Of a stretch of DNA of 64,000 bases, positions 34,351 to 45,179 are shown piece by piece. Positions within the stretch are counted from its first letter, which is position 1. The number at the start of each line of letters is the position of its first letter. The DNA is from Burkholderiales bacterium PBB2 (GTDB lineage Bacteria > Pseudomonadota > Gammaproteobacteria > Burkholderiales > Burkholderiaceae_C): NCBI GenBank assembly GCA_002255955.1, contig NKIM01000018.1, forward strand, positions 1 through 64,000, given 5' to 3'. The position numbers were made by a program, and so were the translations under genes. The notes under the pieces are model-generated. The model saw only the letters and a list, made by a program, of their open reading frames with translations, was not told the DNA's origin and did not search any database.

Positions 34351-35115
34351 TTATCCCTGGCGGGCGCGGCGCTGGCGCAGGGCCTCGTAGAGGCACACGC
34401 CGGCGGCCACCGAGACATTCAGGCTTTCCACCGCACCCAGCATGGGGATACTGACCAGCTCATCGCAGGTCTTGGCGGTGAGCTGGCGCAGGCCGTCACC
34501 CTCGGCGCCCAGCACCAGGGCCACCGGGCGGTTCAGGTCGATGTCATAGATCGACTTCGTCGCCTGGTCCGAGGTGCCGATGATCCAGATGTCGCGCTCT
34601 TTCAGTTCATTGAGCGAGCGGGCCAGATTGGTCACCATCAGATAGGGCACAGTCTCGGCCGCACCGCTGGCCACCTTGGCCACGGTGGCGTTCAGGCCAA
34701 CGGCGTGGTCCTTGGGGGCGATCACCGCGTTGGCGCCGGCGCCATCGGCCACGCGCAGGCAGGCGCCGAGGTTGTGCGGGTCAGTCACGCCGTCCAGCAC
34801 CAGCAGCAGGGGCTGAACCTCGGCCGCTTCCAGGTCCTCCATCACCGCATCGAGCGAATGCTGCATGGCCAGGGGCTGCACCCGGGCGACCACGCCCTGG
34901 TGGCGGCTGCTGCCGGCCAGCTTGCCCAGGCGATCGTCGTCGCTGTCCACCAGCTTGGCGCCGGCCTCGGTGGCGCGCTCGACAAACTGGCGCATGCGCT
35001 GGTCGCGCCGCGTGGCGTCGACATGGATCTCGCTGATGGATTTGGGGTGCGTCTTCAGGCGCACGGTCACGGCATGGAAGCCGAAGAGGATTTTGTTGCT
35101 GGTGCTGCTGCTCAT
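34351..35115 (-). CDS. rlmB: 23S rRNA (guanosine-2251) 2'-O-methyltransferase
   Basis: A 254-residue SpoU/TrmH-family methyltransferase. The N-terminal substrate-binding domain starts FGFHAVTVRLK and includes SSRHQGVVARV. The knotted SAM domain has VLDGVTDPHNLGACLRVADG (motif 1), LVLGAEGDGLR (motif 2) and IPMLGAVESLNVSVAAGV (motif 3). RlmB methylates G2251 in the peptidyl-transferase P loop. The ATG start overlaps the upstream DUF1624 stop by 4 bp, so the two are co-translated. An in-frame read-through to 35442 is a shadow. Confidence 0.95.
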   Translation of the reverse strand: MSSSTSNKILFGFHAVTVRLKTHPKSISEIHVDATRRDQRMRQFVERATEAGAKLVDSDDDRLGKLAGSSRHQGVVARVQPLAMQHSLDAVMEDLEAAEVQPLLLVLDGVTDPHNLGACLRVADGAGANAVIAPKDHAVGLNATVAKVASGAAETVPYLMVTNLARSLNELKERDIWIIGTSDQATKSIYDIDLNRPVALVLGAEGDGLRQLTAKTCDELVSIPMLGAVESLNVSVAAGVCLYEALRQRRARQG

Positions 35116-35978
35116 CCCCGCATCGTAGCGGCTGCAGTCAACAAACCAATCAAAACCGGCTGATGCAGCATGTAGAAACTCAGGGACCAGCGACCCAGCA
35201 CGGCCAGCGGCTGCAGCGGCGCCGGCAGCGTGCCACCCAGCCAGGCCGGGCGCGCGGCCAGCAGCCAGCGGCCGCCGGCATAGCCCCAGAGCATCATGCC
35301 CAGCCAGGGCAGCACGGGCACGAAATCCTCGGCGATCGGCAGGCGCGTGACCAGGCCGACCCAGTTGGTCCAGCGGCTGTCGAAGAAGGGATGCGGCCAG
35401 AGCTGAGGTGCCACCCAGGCCAGCAGCCCCAAGCCCAGGCAAGCCCAGACTGGCAAGCGCGGCCCAAGCACGCGCAGGATCAAGAGCATCACCGCCATGC
35501 CGTGCAGCACGCCAAAGCTGATGAAGCTGCGCGGGAACATCAGTGCCGAGCCGGCGCTGACCAGAAGCGCACAGCTTGCCACCTGGGCCCAGCGGCGCCA
35601 GAAACGCGACCAGGGCTGGCCCTGGTGCAGCGCCAGTGCCTGGCCCAGGCCGGCGCAGAGCAAAAAGAGGCTGACGATGGCCGTGCGTTGGCCGGTCCAG
35701 AAGGGGTCGCGGTAGAAGTTCTGCTGGATCCAGCCAAAGTGGTTGAGGTCAAAGCAGAAATGGAACAGCGCCATCCAGACGATGGCCGCGCCGCGCAGGG
35801 CGTCCAGCCGCGGCACGCGTTGCAGCGGCGCTGGAGTGGGAGTGAGGGGCGAATCGGGGGCCAAGACAGTGCCGCTAGAGGAGTCAGAATGGCGGCAGTC
35901 TACGGGCAAGGCCGGGCCGCAGCCGCGCGCGCATCCGCTGCGGGCTGCCCGGCATGCGCCGAGCATGACTTGTGCCAT
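35112..35978 (-). CDS. DUF1624/HGSNAT-like integral membrane protein
   Basis: A 288-residue protein with about 40 polar residues and then VPRLDALRGAAIVWMALFHFCFDLN, the hallmark of the DUF1624 (heparan-alpha-glucosaminide N-acetyltransferase catalytic) family. Seven or so hydrophobic helices follow, ending SFYMLHQPVLIGLL. The conserved His in the first helix (ALFHF) is the candidate acyl-transfer residue. Bacterial members are thought to acylate envelope or periplasmic substrates; the substrate here is unknown. The N-terminal 50 residues are not typical, so the true start may lie downstream. Confidence 0.85.
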   Translation of the reverse strand: MAQVMLGACRAARSGCARGCGPALPVDCRHSDSSSGTVLAPDSPLTPTPAPLQRVPRLDALRGAAIVWMALFHFCFDLNHFGWIQQNFYRDPFWTGQRTAIVSLFLLCAGLGQALALHQGQPWSRFWRRWAQVASCALLVSAGSALMFPRSFISFGVLHGMAVMLLILRVLGPRLPVWACLGLGLLAWVAPQLWPHPFFDSRWTNWVGLVTRLPIAEDFVPVLPWLGMMLWGYAGGRWLLAARPAWLGGTLPAPLQPLAVLGRWSLSFYMLHQPVLIGLLTAAATMRG

Positions 35979-36066
35979 GCCTTGAATCCCCGCAACTCAG
36001 ACCGACCTGCAGCTCGCGCCTGATTTTTCTCTTTCTTTTCTTCTTCCAACTGCCCTGCCACGCCCG

Positions 36067-37182
36067 ATGAAACTGCCCACCGCCCCCGCCTCTCAAGCCG
36101 CCCTGCTCGCCCTGGCCTTGCTGGCCGGTGTGGGCTTGAGCGCCTGCTGGCCCAATACCGCGCAGAGCAAGCCGCAGGCTGAGCCGCGCGCCGTGCAGCC
36201 GCGTGGCCCGCTCGATGCCGGCGAGCAGAACAACATCAATGTCTTCAAAAAGGTGTCGCCCTCAGTGGTGCACATCACCACCCTGGCCCTGAGCCGCGAT
36301 CTGTTCTCCATGAACATCACCCAGCAACCGCGCGGCACCGGCACCGGCTTCATCTGGGACGATGCCGGCCATGTGGTGACCAATTTCCACGTGATCCAGG
36401 ACGGCGACGCCGCCACCGTCACCCTGTCGGACCAAAGCAGCTACCCGGCCAAGCTGGTGGGCAGCTTCCCCGACCGTGACCTGGCCGTGCTGCGCATCGA
36501 GGCGCCCAAGGAGAAGCTCGCCGCCATCGCCATCGGCAGCAGCCGCGAGCTGCAGGTGGGCCAGGCGGTCTATGCCATCGGCAACCCCTTCGGCCTGGAC
36601 CAGACCCTGACCCTGGGCATCGTCAGCGCCCTCAACCGCGAGATCGAATCGGTCACACGCCGCACCATCCGCGGCGCCATCCAGACCGATGCAGCCATCA
36701 ATCCGGGCAATTCGGGCGGCCCCCTGCTCGATTCGGCCGGCCGGCTGATCGGCGTCAACACCTCGATCTACAGTCCCAGCGGCGCCAGCGCCGGCATCGG
36801 CTTTGCGATTCCCGTGGACGAGGTCAACCGCATCGTGCCGCGCCTCATCCGCGATGGCCGCTTGATCCGCCCGGCCCTGGGCATCACGGCCGCGCCCGAG
36901 AACGTCAACCAGGCGCTCAAGCTGCCCAAGGGCGTGGCCCTGCTGCGCGTCTCGCCGGGCAGCCCGGCGGCGCAGGCCGGCCTGCAGGTGTTTGCCCGCG
37001 GCCGCGACGGCAGCGTGATCGCCGGCGATGTGATCACCGCCATCAACGACGAGCCGGTGCGCGATCTGGACGAAATGCTCAGCCTGCTGGAGCGCCGCCA
37101 GGTCGGCGAGCGCGTGACCCTGAGCCTGTGGAACGCCGGCAAGACCCGCGAGCAGGCGGTGCAGCTGGGCAGCGCCGACTGA
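36067..37182 (+). CDS. HtrA/DegQ-like trypsin-type serine protease, probable lipoprotein
   Basis: A 371-residue periplasmic protease. The signal sequence ends in the lipobox LSAC with Cys27. The catalytic triad is visible: H108 in TNFHVI, D138 in DRDLAVLRI and S216 in GNSGGPL. One PDZ domain (about 275-365, ALGITAAP to VTLSLWNAGK) follows, so it resembles DegS/single-PDZ forms rather than DegP. Proteins of this type act in envelope quality control or sigma-E-like signalling. A histidine kinase gene follows 120 bp downstream; a functional link is possible but unproven. Confidence 0.93.
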   Translation: MKLPTAPASQAALLALALLAGVGLSACWPNTAQSKPQAEPRAVQPRGPLDAGEQNNINVFKKVSPSVVHITTLALSRDLFSMNITQQPRGTGTGFIWDDAGHVVTNFHVIQDGDAATVTLSDQSSYPAKLVGSFPDRDLAVLRIEAPKEKLAAIAIGSSRELQVGQAVYAIGNPFGLDQTLTLGIVSALNREIESVTRRTIRGAIQTDAAINPGNSGGPLLDSAGRLIGVNTSIYSPSGASAGIGFAIPVDEVNRIVPRLIRDGRLIRPALGITAAPENVNQALKLPKGVALLRVSPGSPAAQAGLQVFARGRDGSVIAGDVITAINDEPVRDLDEMLSLLERRQVGERVTLSLWNAGKTREQAVQLGSAD

Positions 37183-37302
37183 GCGATAAAAAGGCCTGCC
37201 CTCGCCACACCACCAGAGCTCCGCGCTTCCCCGGCTGGCAGGTCCTAGGGCCTGTGTTACCGTCAAAGCAAACGACTTTTTCTGTGACCGAGCCTCCCGG
37301 CG

Positions 37303-40014
37303 ATGAGCCTGCAAACCCAGCCCCCGGCCACCAGCCCTGCCGCAGCGCCTGACTCGCCGAGCCTGTCCCGCATCCTGCCGGCCTACTGGCCGGCCTTGCT
37401 GACGGCCCTGGTTAGCCTGACCCTGTGCATCGGCCTGGCCTGGGTGCGACACGGCCAGACCCTGGCGGCCGAAGAGGCCCAGGTGCAGCAGGAGCTCAGC
37501 GCCCTGCGCAGCCGCCTGGAGGCCGTGGCGCAAACGACGTTTGCGCCGACCCTGGGCCTCGAGGCCTTGATCCGGCTCGACGGAGGCATCTCGGACGCCC
37601 GCTTCCAGGCCATGAGCAGCCAGGTGATCCGCCTGCTGCCCCATGTGCGCAGCATCGTCGCCGCGCCGGGTGATGTGGCCGATTTCGTCTACCCCCTGGC
37701 CGGCAACGAGGCGGTCTACCGCCTGAACTACCGCAGCATCCCGCGCCAGTACGAGCAGATCCAGCAGGCGCGGCGGCTCGCCCAGCCCCTGCTGGTGGGG
37801 CCGGTCCAACTGGTCCAAGGCGGCCAAGGGCTGATCCAGCGTGTGCCGGTCTTCCTGCCCCGACCCGAGGGCGAGGCGCCGCAGTACTGGGGCGTAATTT
37901 CAGTGGTAGCCGACCTGCCTCGCTTTGTGCAGAGCACGGGGCTGGAGGGCCGGCAGGACCTGCGCCTGGGCCTCTACCACCCGGGCCTGCAAGCCGACCG
38001 CCTGGGCGATGTGATCTGGGGCGACCGCAGCCTGCCGCAGCACCGGCCGGTGCTGCAAACCGTCAACCTGCCCGGTGCGGTCTGGATGCTGGCGGCGGTG
38101 CCGGCCCAAGGCTGGAGCCAGGGGCCGAGCTGGCGGTCGATGGAAACGGCCCTGTCGGTGGGCGTGAGCCTGGTGCTGACCTGGCTGGCCGGCCTGCTGG
38201 TCTACCGGCGCCGCCTGCTGGTCAGCCACAACCGCGCGCTGGCCGAGGAAATCGCCCACAGCCGCCAGGTGCAGAGCGCCCTGGATGCCGAGCACGCCCG
38301 CTTTCGCAGCCTGACCGAGCTGTCCACCGACTGGGTCTGGGAGCAGGACCGCGAACTGCGCCTGAGCTACATCTCGCGCCCGGCAGAGAAAGCCTCGCAA
38401 GTGCCCACACAGGCCCTGTTGGGCATGAAACGCTGGGAGTCGCCCGCCCTGGTGCCCGGGGTCGATTGGGCCGCACATCAGGCCCTGCTGGAGCGCCGCG
38501 AGGCCTTCCGCGATTTCGAGTACGCCCACTACGCGGGCGATGGGTCCATCCGCCATGTCAGCGTCTCGGGCGCGCCCTTTTTCGATGCGAATGGCGAGTT
38601 CGCCGGCTACCGCGGCACCGGGCGCAACATCACGGCGGCCAAGCAAGCCGAGCAGGCCTTGATCGAATCGCAGGCGGCGCTGACCGAGACGCTGAACCGC
38701 CTGCAAGCCATCCTCGACTCCGCCAGCGACGTGGCCATCATCGCCACCGATCTGCACGGACACATCACCGTCTTCAACCGCGGCGCCGAGCGCATGCTGG
38801 GCTACAACGAGCGCGAAATGCTGGGCCGCTACCCGGACTTCCTGCACCAGCGCGAGGAGGTGCAGCAGCGCGCCGCCGAACTCAGTGCCGAACTGGGCGA
38901 ACCCATCCAGGGCTTCGACACCTTTGTGGCCGTGGCACGCATCCATGGCAGCGAAACCCGGGTTTGGACCTATCTGCGCAAGGACGGCAGCGCACTCGAT
39001 GTCTCGCTGACCGTCAGCTTGGTGCGCGACCGCGGCGGCCCGGCCATGGGCTATCTGGGCATCGCCCGCGACATCACCGAGCAGCGCCAGGCTGAGCGCG
39101 CCCTGGTCAAACTCAATGCCGAGCTGGAAGACCGCGTCAGCAGCCGCACGGCCGAGTTGACCGAGGCCATGCACAACCTACGCCAGGCCCAGGACGAGCT
39201 GCTGCGCTCAGAAAAGATGGCAGCCCTGGGCTCCCTGGTGGCCGGCGTGGCCCATGAGCTCAACACCCCGCTGGGCAACTGCCTGACCACCGCGTCGACC
39301 CTGGAAGAACGCACGCGAGAGATCCAGGCCGAATTCAACGGCCCGGGCCTGCGCCGCCAGCACCTGGCGGACTATCTGCGTGACGCCGGAACGGCGGCCA
39401 GCATCCTGCTGCGCTCGCTGAGCACCTCGACCGAGCTGGTGGCGCATTTCAAGCAGCTCTCGGTCGACCAGACCAGCTCGCAGCGCCGCGTCTTCGACCT
39501 GGCCAGCGCCCTGGACGATGTGCTCAGCCTGCTGCGACCGCGCCTGCGCACCACGCCGTTTGAAGTCGTCTGCGAAGTGCACACGCAGCGGCCGCTGGAC
39601 GGCTATCCGGGCCCGCTGGGCCAGGTGATCAACAACCTGGTGCTGAACGCCCTGCTCCATGCTTTCGGCGGCCGCGAACACGGGCGCCTGTCCATCCGTG
39701 CCGATGAGCTTTCACCCGATTGGCTGCTGCTGGTGGTCGAGGATGACGGTGTGGGCATGAGCGAGGCGGTGCGGCGCCGGGCCTTCGACCCCTTCTTCAC
39801 CACCAAGATGGGCAGTGGCGGCACTGGTCTGGGCCTGAACATCGTCTACAACATCGTCACCGGCATCCTGGGCGGCCAGATCGAGCTGAGCAGCGAACCC
39901 GGCAAGGGCAGCCGCTTCACCTTCCGCCTGCCCTATGTGGCGCCGCAGCTTTCGGCCAAGGCCGAAGAGCGCGCCCATGACCCCAGGCCGGTGCCGAAGC
40001 CGCCGAACTCCTAG
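37303..40014 (+). CDS. CHASE-like / double-PAS sensor histidine kinase
   Basis: A 903-residue membrane sensor. The first membrane helix is at about 30-48. A periplasmic CHASE-type sensing domain (about 50-270, VRSIVAAPGDVADFVYPLAGNEA region) is followed by a second helix at about 283-302. Two PAS/PAC modules (about 325-450 and 465-600) and a coiled coil (ELEDRVSSRTAELTEAMHNL) lead to the HisKA domain with phospho-acceptor H651 in AGVAHELNTPLG. The HATPase domain has NNLVLNALLHAF, DDGVGM and GGTGLGLNIV. No response regulator is adjacent, so the partner lies elsewhere. The ligand is unknown. Confidence 0.93.
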   Translation: MSLQTQPPATSPAAAPDSPSLSRILPAYWPALLTALVSLTLCIGLAWVRHGQTLAAEEAQVQQELSALRSRLEAVAQTTFAPTLGLEALIRLDGGISDARFQAMSSQVIRLLPHVRSIVAAPGDVADFVYPLAGNEAVYRLNYRSIPRQYEQIQQARRLAQPLLVGPVQLVQGGQGLIQRVPVFLPRPEGEAPQYWGVISVVADLPRFVQSTGLEGRQDLRLGLYHPGLQADRLGDVIWGDRSLPQHRPVLQTVNLPGAVWMLAAVPAQGWSQGPSWRSMETALSVGVSLVLTWLAGLLVYRRRLLVSHNRALAEEIAHSRQVQSALDAEHARFRSLTELSTDWVWEQDRELRLSYISRPAEKASQVPTQALLGMKRWESPALVPGVDWAAHQALLERREAFRDFEYAHYAGDGSIRHVSVSGAPFFDANGEFAGYRGTGRNITAAKQAEQALIESQAALTETLNRLQAILDSASDVAIIATDLHGHITVFNRGAERMLGYNEREMLGRYPDFLHQREEVQQRAAELSAELGEPIQGFDTFVAVARIHGSETRVWTYLRKDGSALDVSLTVSLVRDRGGPAMGYLGIARDITEQRQAERALVKLNAELEDRVSSRTAELTEAMHNLRQAQDELLRSEKMAALGSLVAGVAHELNTPLGNCLTTASTLEERTREIQAEFNGPGLRRQHLADYLRDAGTAASILLRSLSTSTELVAHFKQLSVDQTSSQRRVFDLASALDDVLSLLRPRLRTTPFEVVCEVHTQRPLDGYPGPLGQVINNLVLNALLHAFGGREHGRLSIRADELSPDWLLLVVEDDGVGMSEAVRRRAFDPFFTTKMGSGGTGLGLNIVYNIVTGILGGQIELSSEPGKGSRFTFRLPYVAPQLSAKAEERAHDPRPVPKPPNS

Positions 40015-40023
40015 ACTCGGGGC

Positions 40024-41040
40024 ATGACCCCGTTTTCCCTCCCGCTTTCGATTCTCGACCTCGCCCCCATTGTTGAAGGCAGCGACGCCCGCAGCGCCTT
40101 GCTCAACAGCATCGCCCTGGCCCGCCATGCCGACGCCCTGGGCTACCAGCGCTTCTGGGTGGCCGAACACCACAATATGGACGGCGTGGCCAGCGCCGCC
40201 ACCGCGGTCTTGATCGGCCAGCTGGCCGCCGCGACCACGCGCATCCGGGTCGGCTCAGGCGGCGTCATGCTGCCCAACCATGCGCCGCTGACCGTGGCCG
40301 AAGCCTTTGGCACCCTGGCCACGCTCTACCCCGGCCGTATCGATCTGGGCCTGGGCCGCGCGCCGGGCACCGACGGGCCGACCATGCGGGCCCTGCGCCG
40401 CCACCTGAGCAGCGCTTCTGAGGACCGCTTCCCTGAAGATGTGATGGAGCTGCAGGCCTATCTGGCGCCGGCCCGAGAGGGGCAGCTCGTGCGCGCCATC
40501 CCCGGCCAGGGCACCGAAGTGCCGATCTGGCTGCTGGGCTCCAGCCTCTACAGCGCGCAGCTGGCGGCCTATCTGGGCCTGCCGTTTGCGTTTGCCTCGC
40601 ACTTTGCACCCGAGCTGCTGCAGCAGGCACTGGACCTCTACCGCAGTCAGTACCGGCCCAGCGCGGCACATCCGAAATCCCACGCCATGGTGGCGCTCAA
40701 TGTGATCGTGGCCGACAGCGATGCCGAGGCGGGCCGCTTGTTCAGCTCCCTGCAGCAGCGCTTTCTGGGCATGCAGCGCGGCCAGCGCGGGCCGCGGCCG
40801 CGGCCGGTGGACAGCATGGCGCCGCTGTGGGCGGCGGCCTCGCCGGCCGAGCGTCTGGGCGCGGAGCGCATGCTGGCCGAATCCATCGTCGGCTCGCCGG
40901 TGACGGTGCGTGCGGGCCTGCGCGCCACACAGGAGCGAACCGGCGCCGACGAGTTCATCGTCGCCGCGGCGGTGCATGATTTCCAGGCCCGGCTGCGCTC
41001 CTACGAGCTGCTGGCGCAGCTCGCGGAACTTCAGGCCTGA
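40024..41040 (+). CDS. LLM-class flavin-dependent oxidoreductase (luciferase-like, YhbW-type)
   Basis: A 338-residue single-domain protein of the bacterial-luciferase-like superfamily. Landmarks are [12 protein letters not shown] at the N terminus, [36 protein letters not shown], and [14 protein letters not shown], which shape the FMN site. It starts 10 bp after the histidine kinase stop, so it may share its transcript. The substrate is unknown; members act as FMN-dependent monooxygenases. Its stop codon directly abuts the purL stop on the other strand. Confidence 0.92.
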   Translation: MTPFSLPLSILDLAPIVEGSDARSALLNSIALARHADALGYQRFWVAEHHNMDGVASAATAVLIGQLAAATTRIRVGSGGVMLPNHAPLTVAEAFGTLATLYPGRIDLGLGRAPGTDGPTMRALRRHLSSASEDRFPEDVMELQAYLAPAREGQLVRAIPGQGTEVPIWLLGSSLYSAQLAAYLGLPFAFASHFAPELLQQALDLYRSQYRPSAAHPKSHAMVALNVIVADSDAEAGRLFSSLQQRFLGMQRGQRGPRPRPVDSMAPLWAAASPAERLGAERMLAESIVGSPVTVRAGLRATQERTGADEFIVAAAVHDFQARLRSYELLAQLAELQA

Positions 41041-44000
41041 TCAGCCCAGGGCCTTGCGGGCGTTGCGGAACATGCGCATCCACGGGCTGAACGCGCTGAC
41101 GTCGCCCGAAGTCCAGCTCAGCTGCACATTGCGGAACACGCGCTCCGGGTGCGGCATCAGCACGGTGAAGCGGCCATCGGCGGTGGTCACCGAGGTCAGG
41201 CCGTCCGGGCTGCCGTTGGGGTTGAGCGGATAGGTCTCTGTGGCGTGGCCGTGGTGGTCGACATAACGCATGGCGCGTGCGACCTGGGCGGCATCGCCGC
41301 GCTGCGAGAAGTCGGCAAAGCCTTCACCATGGGCCACGGCGATGGGCAGGCGGCTGCCGGCCATGCCCTGGAAGAACAGGCTGGGCGACTCCAGCACTTC
41401 CACCATGGCCAGGCGGGCTTCGAACTGCTCGCTCTTGTTGCGCGTGAACTTGGGCCAGTGCTGCGCGCCCGGGATGATGGGCGACAGCGCCGCCATCATC
41501 TGGCAGCCATTGCACACGCCGAGGGCGAAGCTGTCACCGCGGGCGAAGAAGGCCTTGAACTGCTCGGCCAGCACCGGGTTGAACATCACCGAGCGGGCCC
41601 AGCCTTCGCCGGCACCCAGGGTGTCGCCGTAGCTGAAACCGCCGCAGGCCACAAAGCCCTTGAACTGCTCCAGCGTCACCGCGCCGGCCTGCAGATCGCT
41701 CATGTGCACGTCATAAGTGTCGAAGCCGGCCTGCGCCATGGCATAGCTCATCTCGACATGTGAGTTGACGCCCTGCTCGCGCAGGATGGCCAGCTTGGGG
41801 CGAGCGCCGGTGGCGATGAAGGGCGCGGCCACATCCTCGTTCGGATCGAAGCTCAGGTGCACATGTCGGCCTGTATCACTGGCCAGGCCCGCCTGGACAT
41901 GCTCGCTGTCGGCGCAGGCCGGGTTGTCGCGCAGCTGGTTGATGCGCCAGGACACCTCGTCCCAGCTCTTGTGCAGGTTTTCCAGCGACTCGCTGTAGAC
42001 CTTCTTGGCATCGCGCCAAACCTCGACCTGGCCGTTGCCATTGGGCTTGCCCACCACATGGCTGAGCTTGGACAGGCCATGGCGGCGCAGCACTTGCAAC
42101 ACGGCGTCGCGGTCGGCCGTGCGCACCTGCAGCAGCACGCCCAGCTCTTCGCTGAACAAGGCTTTGAGGGTCAGTTCCTCGCGGCGCGCGCCCACCTGGG
42201 TGGCCCAGTTTTTGGCGTCGCCCGTGTCGGCACGGCTGTCGCTGACGCCGTCGCCTTCAGTGACCAGCATGTCGACATTGAGGCTCACGCCCACATGGCC
42301 GGCAAAAGCCATTTCGCAGGCCGTGGCCCAGAGGCCGCCATCACCGCGGTCGTGGTAAGCCAGCAGCTGGCCCGCAGCGCGCAGCTCATTGACTGCCGCG
42401 CCCAGGCTCTTCAGCAAGCCGGCGTCGTCCAGATCCGGCACGGCACCGCCAAACTGGTTCAGGGCCTGGGCCAGGATGGAGCCGCCCATGCGGTGCTGGC
42501 CGGCCCCCAGGTCGACCAGGATCAGGCTGCTGTCGCCGGCATCGGTCTTAAGCTGAGGCGTTAGCGTGCCGCGCACATCGGCCACCGAGGCGAACGCGGT
42601 GATGATCAAGGAGACGGGGGCCGTCACCTGCTGCTCGGCGCCTTGTGCGTCGCTCCAGCGGGTGCGCATGGACAGGGAGTCCTTGCCCACGGGGATGGAC
42701 ACGCCCAGGGCCGGGCACAGCTCCATGCCCACCGCCTTGACGGTGTCGAACAGGGCGGCGTCTTCACCGGGCTCGCCGCAGGCGGCCATCCAGTTGGCGC
42801 TGAGCTTGACGCGGGGCAGCTCGATCGGTGCGGCCAGCAGGTTGGTGATGGACTCGGCCACCGCCATGCGGCCCGAGGCCGGGCCGTCCACGGCCGCCAG
42901 CGGCGTGCGCTCGCCCATGGCCATGGCTTCACCGGCGAAGCCCTTGTAATCGGCCAAGGTCACGGCGCAATCCGCCACCGGCACCTGCCAGGGGCCGACC
43001 ATCTGGTCGCGGCTGTTCAGGCCGCCCACGGTGCGGTCACCGATGGTGATCAGGAAGCGCTTGGAGGCCACGGTCGGGTGGCGCAGCACGGTCTGGGCCA
43101 CGCTGGCCAGGCTGACGCCGTTCAGATCGAGCGTGCCGGCATCGCGGGCGACGCGGCTGACCTCGCGGTGCATCTTGGGTGGCTTGCCCAGCAACACGTC
43201 CATGGGCATGTCCACGGCACGCTGGCCGCCGGGGCCGTCTTCCAGGATCAGCTCGCGCTGCTCGGTGGTCACGCCGACCACGGCGAAGGGGCAGCGCTCG
43301 CGCTCGCACATGCGCTGGAACAGGTCCAGGCTGTCGGCGGCGATGGCCAGCACATAGCGCTCCTGGCTCTCGTTGCACCAGATTTCCTTGGGCGCCATGC
43401 CGGACTCTTCCAGCGGCACCTTGCGCAGATCGAAGACCGCGCCGCGATGGGCATCGTTGACCAGCTCGGGGAAGGCATTGGAGATGCCGCCGGCGCCCAC
43501 ATCGTGGATGGCCAGGATGGGGTTCTTCTCGCCCAGACCCCAGCAGTGGTTGATCACCTCCTGCACACGCCGCTCGATTTCGGGGTTACCGCGCTGCACC
43601 GAGTCGAAGTCCAGGTCGGCGGTGTTGGTGCCGGCCGCCATCGAGCTGGCGGCGCTGCCGCCCATGCCGATGCGCATGCCAGGGCCGCCCAGCTGCACCA
43701 GCAGAGAGCCGGCGGGGAACTCGATCTTCTGCGTCTGGTCGTCGCGGATGGCACCCAGGCCGCCGGCGATCATGATGGGCTTGTGGTAGCCGCGCTGAAT
43801 GCCGTCCACCTTCTGCTCGTAGACGCGGAAGTAGCCGTTCAGATTGGGGCGACCGAATTCGTTGTTGAAGGCCGCGCCACCGAGCGGGCCTTCGATCATG
43901 ATCTGCAAGGCGCTGGCGATGTGGCTGGGCTTGCCGACCGGGTTCTGCTCCCAGGGCTCGCTCAGGCCCGGCAGGTGCAAGTTGGAGACCGAGAAGCCGG

Positions 44001-45036
44001 TCAGGCCGGCCTTGGGGCGGGAGCCGCGGCCGGTGGCGCCTTCGTCACGGATTTCACCGCCGGCGCCGGTCGAGGCACCGGGATAGGGCGAAATGGCGGT
44101 CGGGTGGTTGTGGGTCTCGACCTTCATCAGCACATGGGCCAGCTCTTCGCGGGCCTGGTACTGCGGCGCACGCTGGTCGCCGGCCGGCATCCAGCGCTCG
44201 ATGCGGTGGCCTTCCATGACCGAGGCATTGTCCGAATAGGCCTTGACCGTGTGCTGAGGGCTCAGCTTCTCGGTGTTGCGGATCATGCCGAACAGGCTCA
44301 AGTCCTGATCGACACCATCGACCGTGAACTTGGCATTGAAGATCTTGTGGCGGCAATGCTCGGAATTGGCCTGCGCGAACATCATCAGCTCGACATCGCT
44401 GGGGTTGCGCTTCAGGGTCTGGAACGCGTTTTCGAGGTAGTCGATCTCGTCTTCGGACAGGGCCAGGCCAAAGGTCTTGTTGGCGGCCACCAGGGCAGCG
44501 CGGCCCTGGCCCAGCACATCGACATGCTCCAGCGGCTGGGCAGTCTTCTCATCGAACAGATGGGCGGCGTCCTCGCGGGCCAGCAGCACGCTCTCGGTCA
44601 TGCGGTCGTGCAGCAGATCAGCGCAGGCGATCAGCTCGGCCTGGCTCAGAGTCTTGGTGCCGCCGAGCAGGCCGCTCTTGAGGGTGATGCGGTACTCGGT
44701 GACGCGCTCGACGCGGTGGATGTTCAGGCCGCAGTTGTGAGCGATGTCGGTGGCCTTGGACGCCCAGGGGCTGACCGTGCCCAGTCGCGGCGCCACCACC
44801 ACCAGGTGGCCGTCTTCGCCGCCCACATAGGCATCGCCATAGTTCAGCAGCGCGGCCAGCTTGGCGCCAGCGTCCGCATCCAGGGCTGCGTCAGCCCAGA
44901 CCCAATGCACATGGCGCGCTTGCACACCGTTGATACGTTCGTTGATCGCCTGCAGCTGCGGCAGCAAGGCCTGAGCCCGGAAGGCGGATAGAGCGTTGCC
45001 GCCCTCGAAAGAAAGCAAGTGCTTGGGTGTTGCCAT
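41041..45036 (-). CDS. purL: Phosphoribosylformylglycinamidine synthase
   Basis: A 1,331-residue single-chain (large-type) FGAM synthase of purine biosynthesis, converting FGAR, ATP and glutamine to FGAM. An N-terminal linker domain is followed by two AIRS-type halves ([17 protein letters not shown] and [16 protein letters not shown] mark the first). A C-terminal class I glutaminase has Cys in [13 protein letters not shown] and the His/Glu pair in MPHPERVFR. The ATG giving [13 protein letters not shown] is chosen over an upstream codon because family members begin there and GGGA lies upstream. Transcription runs toward the convergent oxidoreductase gene. Confidence 0.97.
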   Translation of the reverse strand: MATPKHLLSFEGGNALSAFRAQALLPQLQAINERINGVQARHVHWVWADAALDADAGAKLAALLNYGDAYVGGEDGHLVVVAPRLGTVSPWASKATDIAHNCGLNIHRVERVTEYRITLKSGLLGGTKTLSQAELIACADLLHDRMTESVLLAREDAAHLFDEKTAQPLEHVDVLGQGRAALVAANKTFGLALSEDEIDYLENAFQTLKRNPSDVELMMFAQANSEHCRHKIFNAKFTVDGVDQDLSLFGMIRNTEKLSPQHTVKAYSDNASVMEGHRIERWMPAGDQRAPQYQAREELAHVLMKVETHNHPTAISPYPGASTGAGGEIRDEGATGRGSRPKAGLTGFSVSNLHLPGLSEPWEQNPVGKPSHIASALQIMIEGPLGGAAFNNEFGRPNLNGYFRVYEQKVDGIQRGYHKPIMIAGGLGAIRDDQTQKIEFPAGSLLVQLGGPGMRIGMGGSAASSMAAGTNTADLDFDSVQRGNPEIERRVQEVINHCWGLGEKNPILAIHDVGAGGISNAFPELVNDAHRGAVFDLRKVPLEESGMAPKEIWCNESQERYVLAIAADSLDLFQRMCERERCPFAVVGVTTEQRELILEDGPGGQRAVDMPMDVLLGKPPKMHREVSRVARDAGTLDLNGVSLASVAQTVLRHPTVASKRFLITIGDRTVGGLNSRDQMVGPWQVPVADCAVTLADYKGFAGEAMAMGERTPLAAVDGPASGRMAVAESITNLLAAPIELPRVKLSANWMAACGEPGEDAALFDTVKAVGMELCPALGVSIPVGKDSLSMRTRWSDAQGAEQQVTAPVSLIITAFASVADVRGTLTPQLKTDAGDSSLILVDLGAGQHRMGGSILAQALNQFGGAVPDLDDAGLLKSLGAAVNELRAAGQLLAYHDRGDGGLWATACEMAFAGHVGVSLNVDMLVTEGDGVSDSRADTGDAKNWATQVGARREELTLKALFSEELGVLLQVRTADRDAVLQVLRRHGLSKLSHVVGKPNGNGQVEVWRDAKKVYSESLENLHKSWDEVSWRINQLRDNPACADSEHVQAGLASDTGRHVHLSFDPNEDVAAPFIATGARPKLAILREQGVNSHVEMSYAMAQAGFDTYDVHMSDLQAGAVTLEQFKGFVACGGFSYGDTLGAGEGWARSVMFNPVLAEQFKAFFARGDSFALGVCNGCQMMAALSPIIPGAQHWPKFTRNKSEQFEARLAMVEVLESPSLFFQGMAGSRLPIAVAHGEGFADFSQRGDAAQVARAMRYVDHHGHATETYPLNPNGSPDGLTSVTTADGRFTVLMPHPERVFRNVQLSWTSGDVSAFSPWMRMFRNARKALG

Positions 45037-45179
45037 GGTGTCCCGCGTGGATGGCACGGCCAAGATGCCGTGTGAAGGTGCGGGATTCTACCGAGAGCGC
45101 GGGGCCTGGCCGGACAAAGCGGCGAAGGGGCCTGCCAAGAACGCCTGGCGGCCCCTCGCTGCTTCAGCGTTCGGGCGCT

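Noticed and set aside
42643..44991. 782-codon plus-strand open frame opposite purL
   Set aside because: Lies entirely antisense to the canonical purL gene and has no recognisable features.
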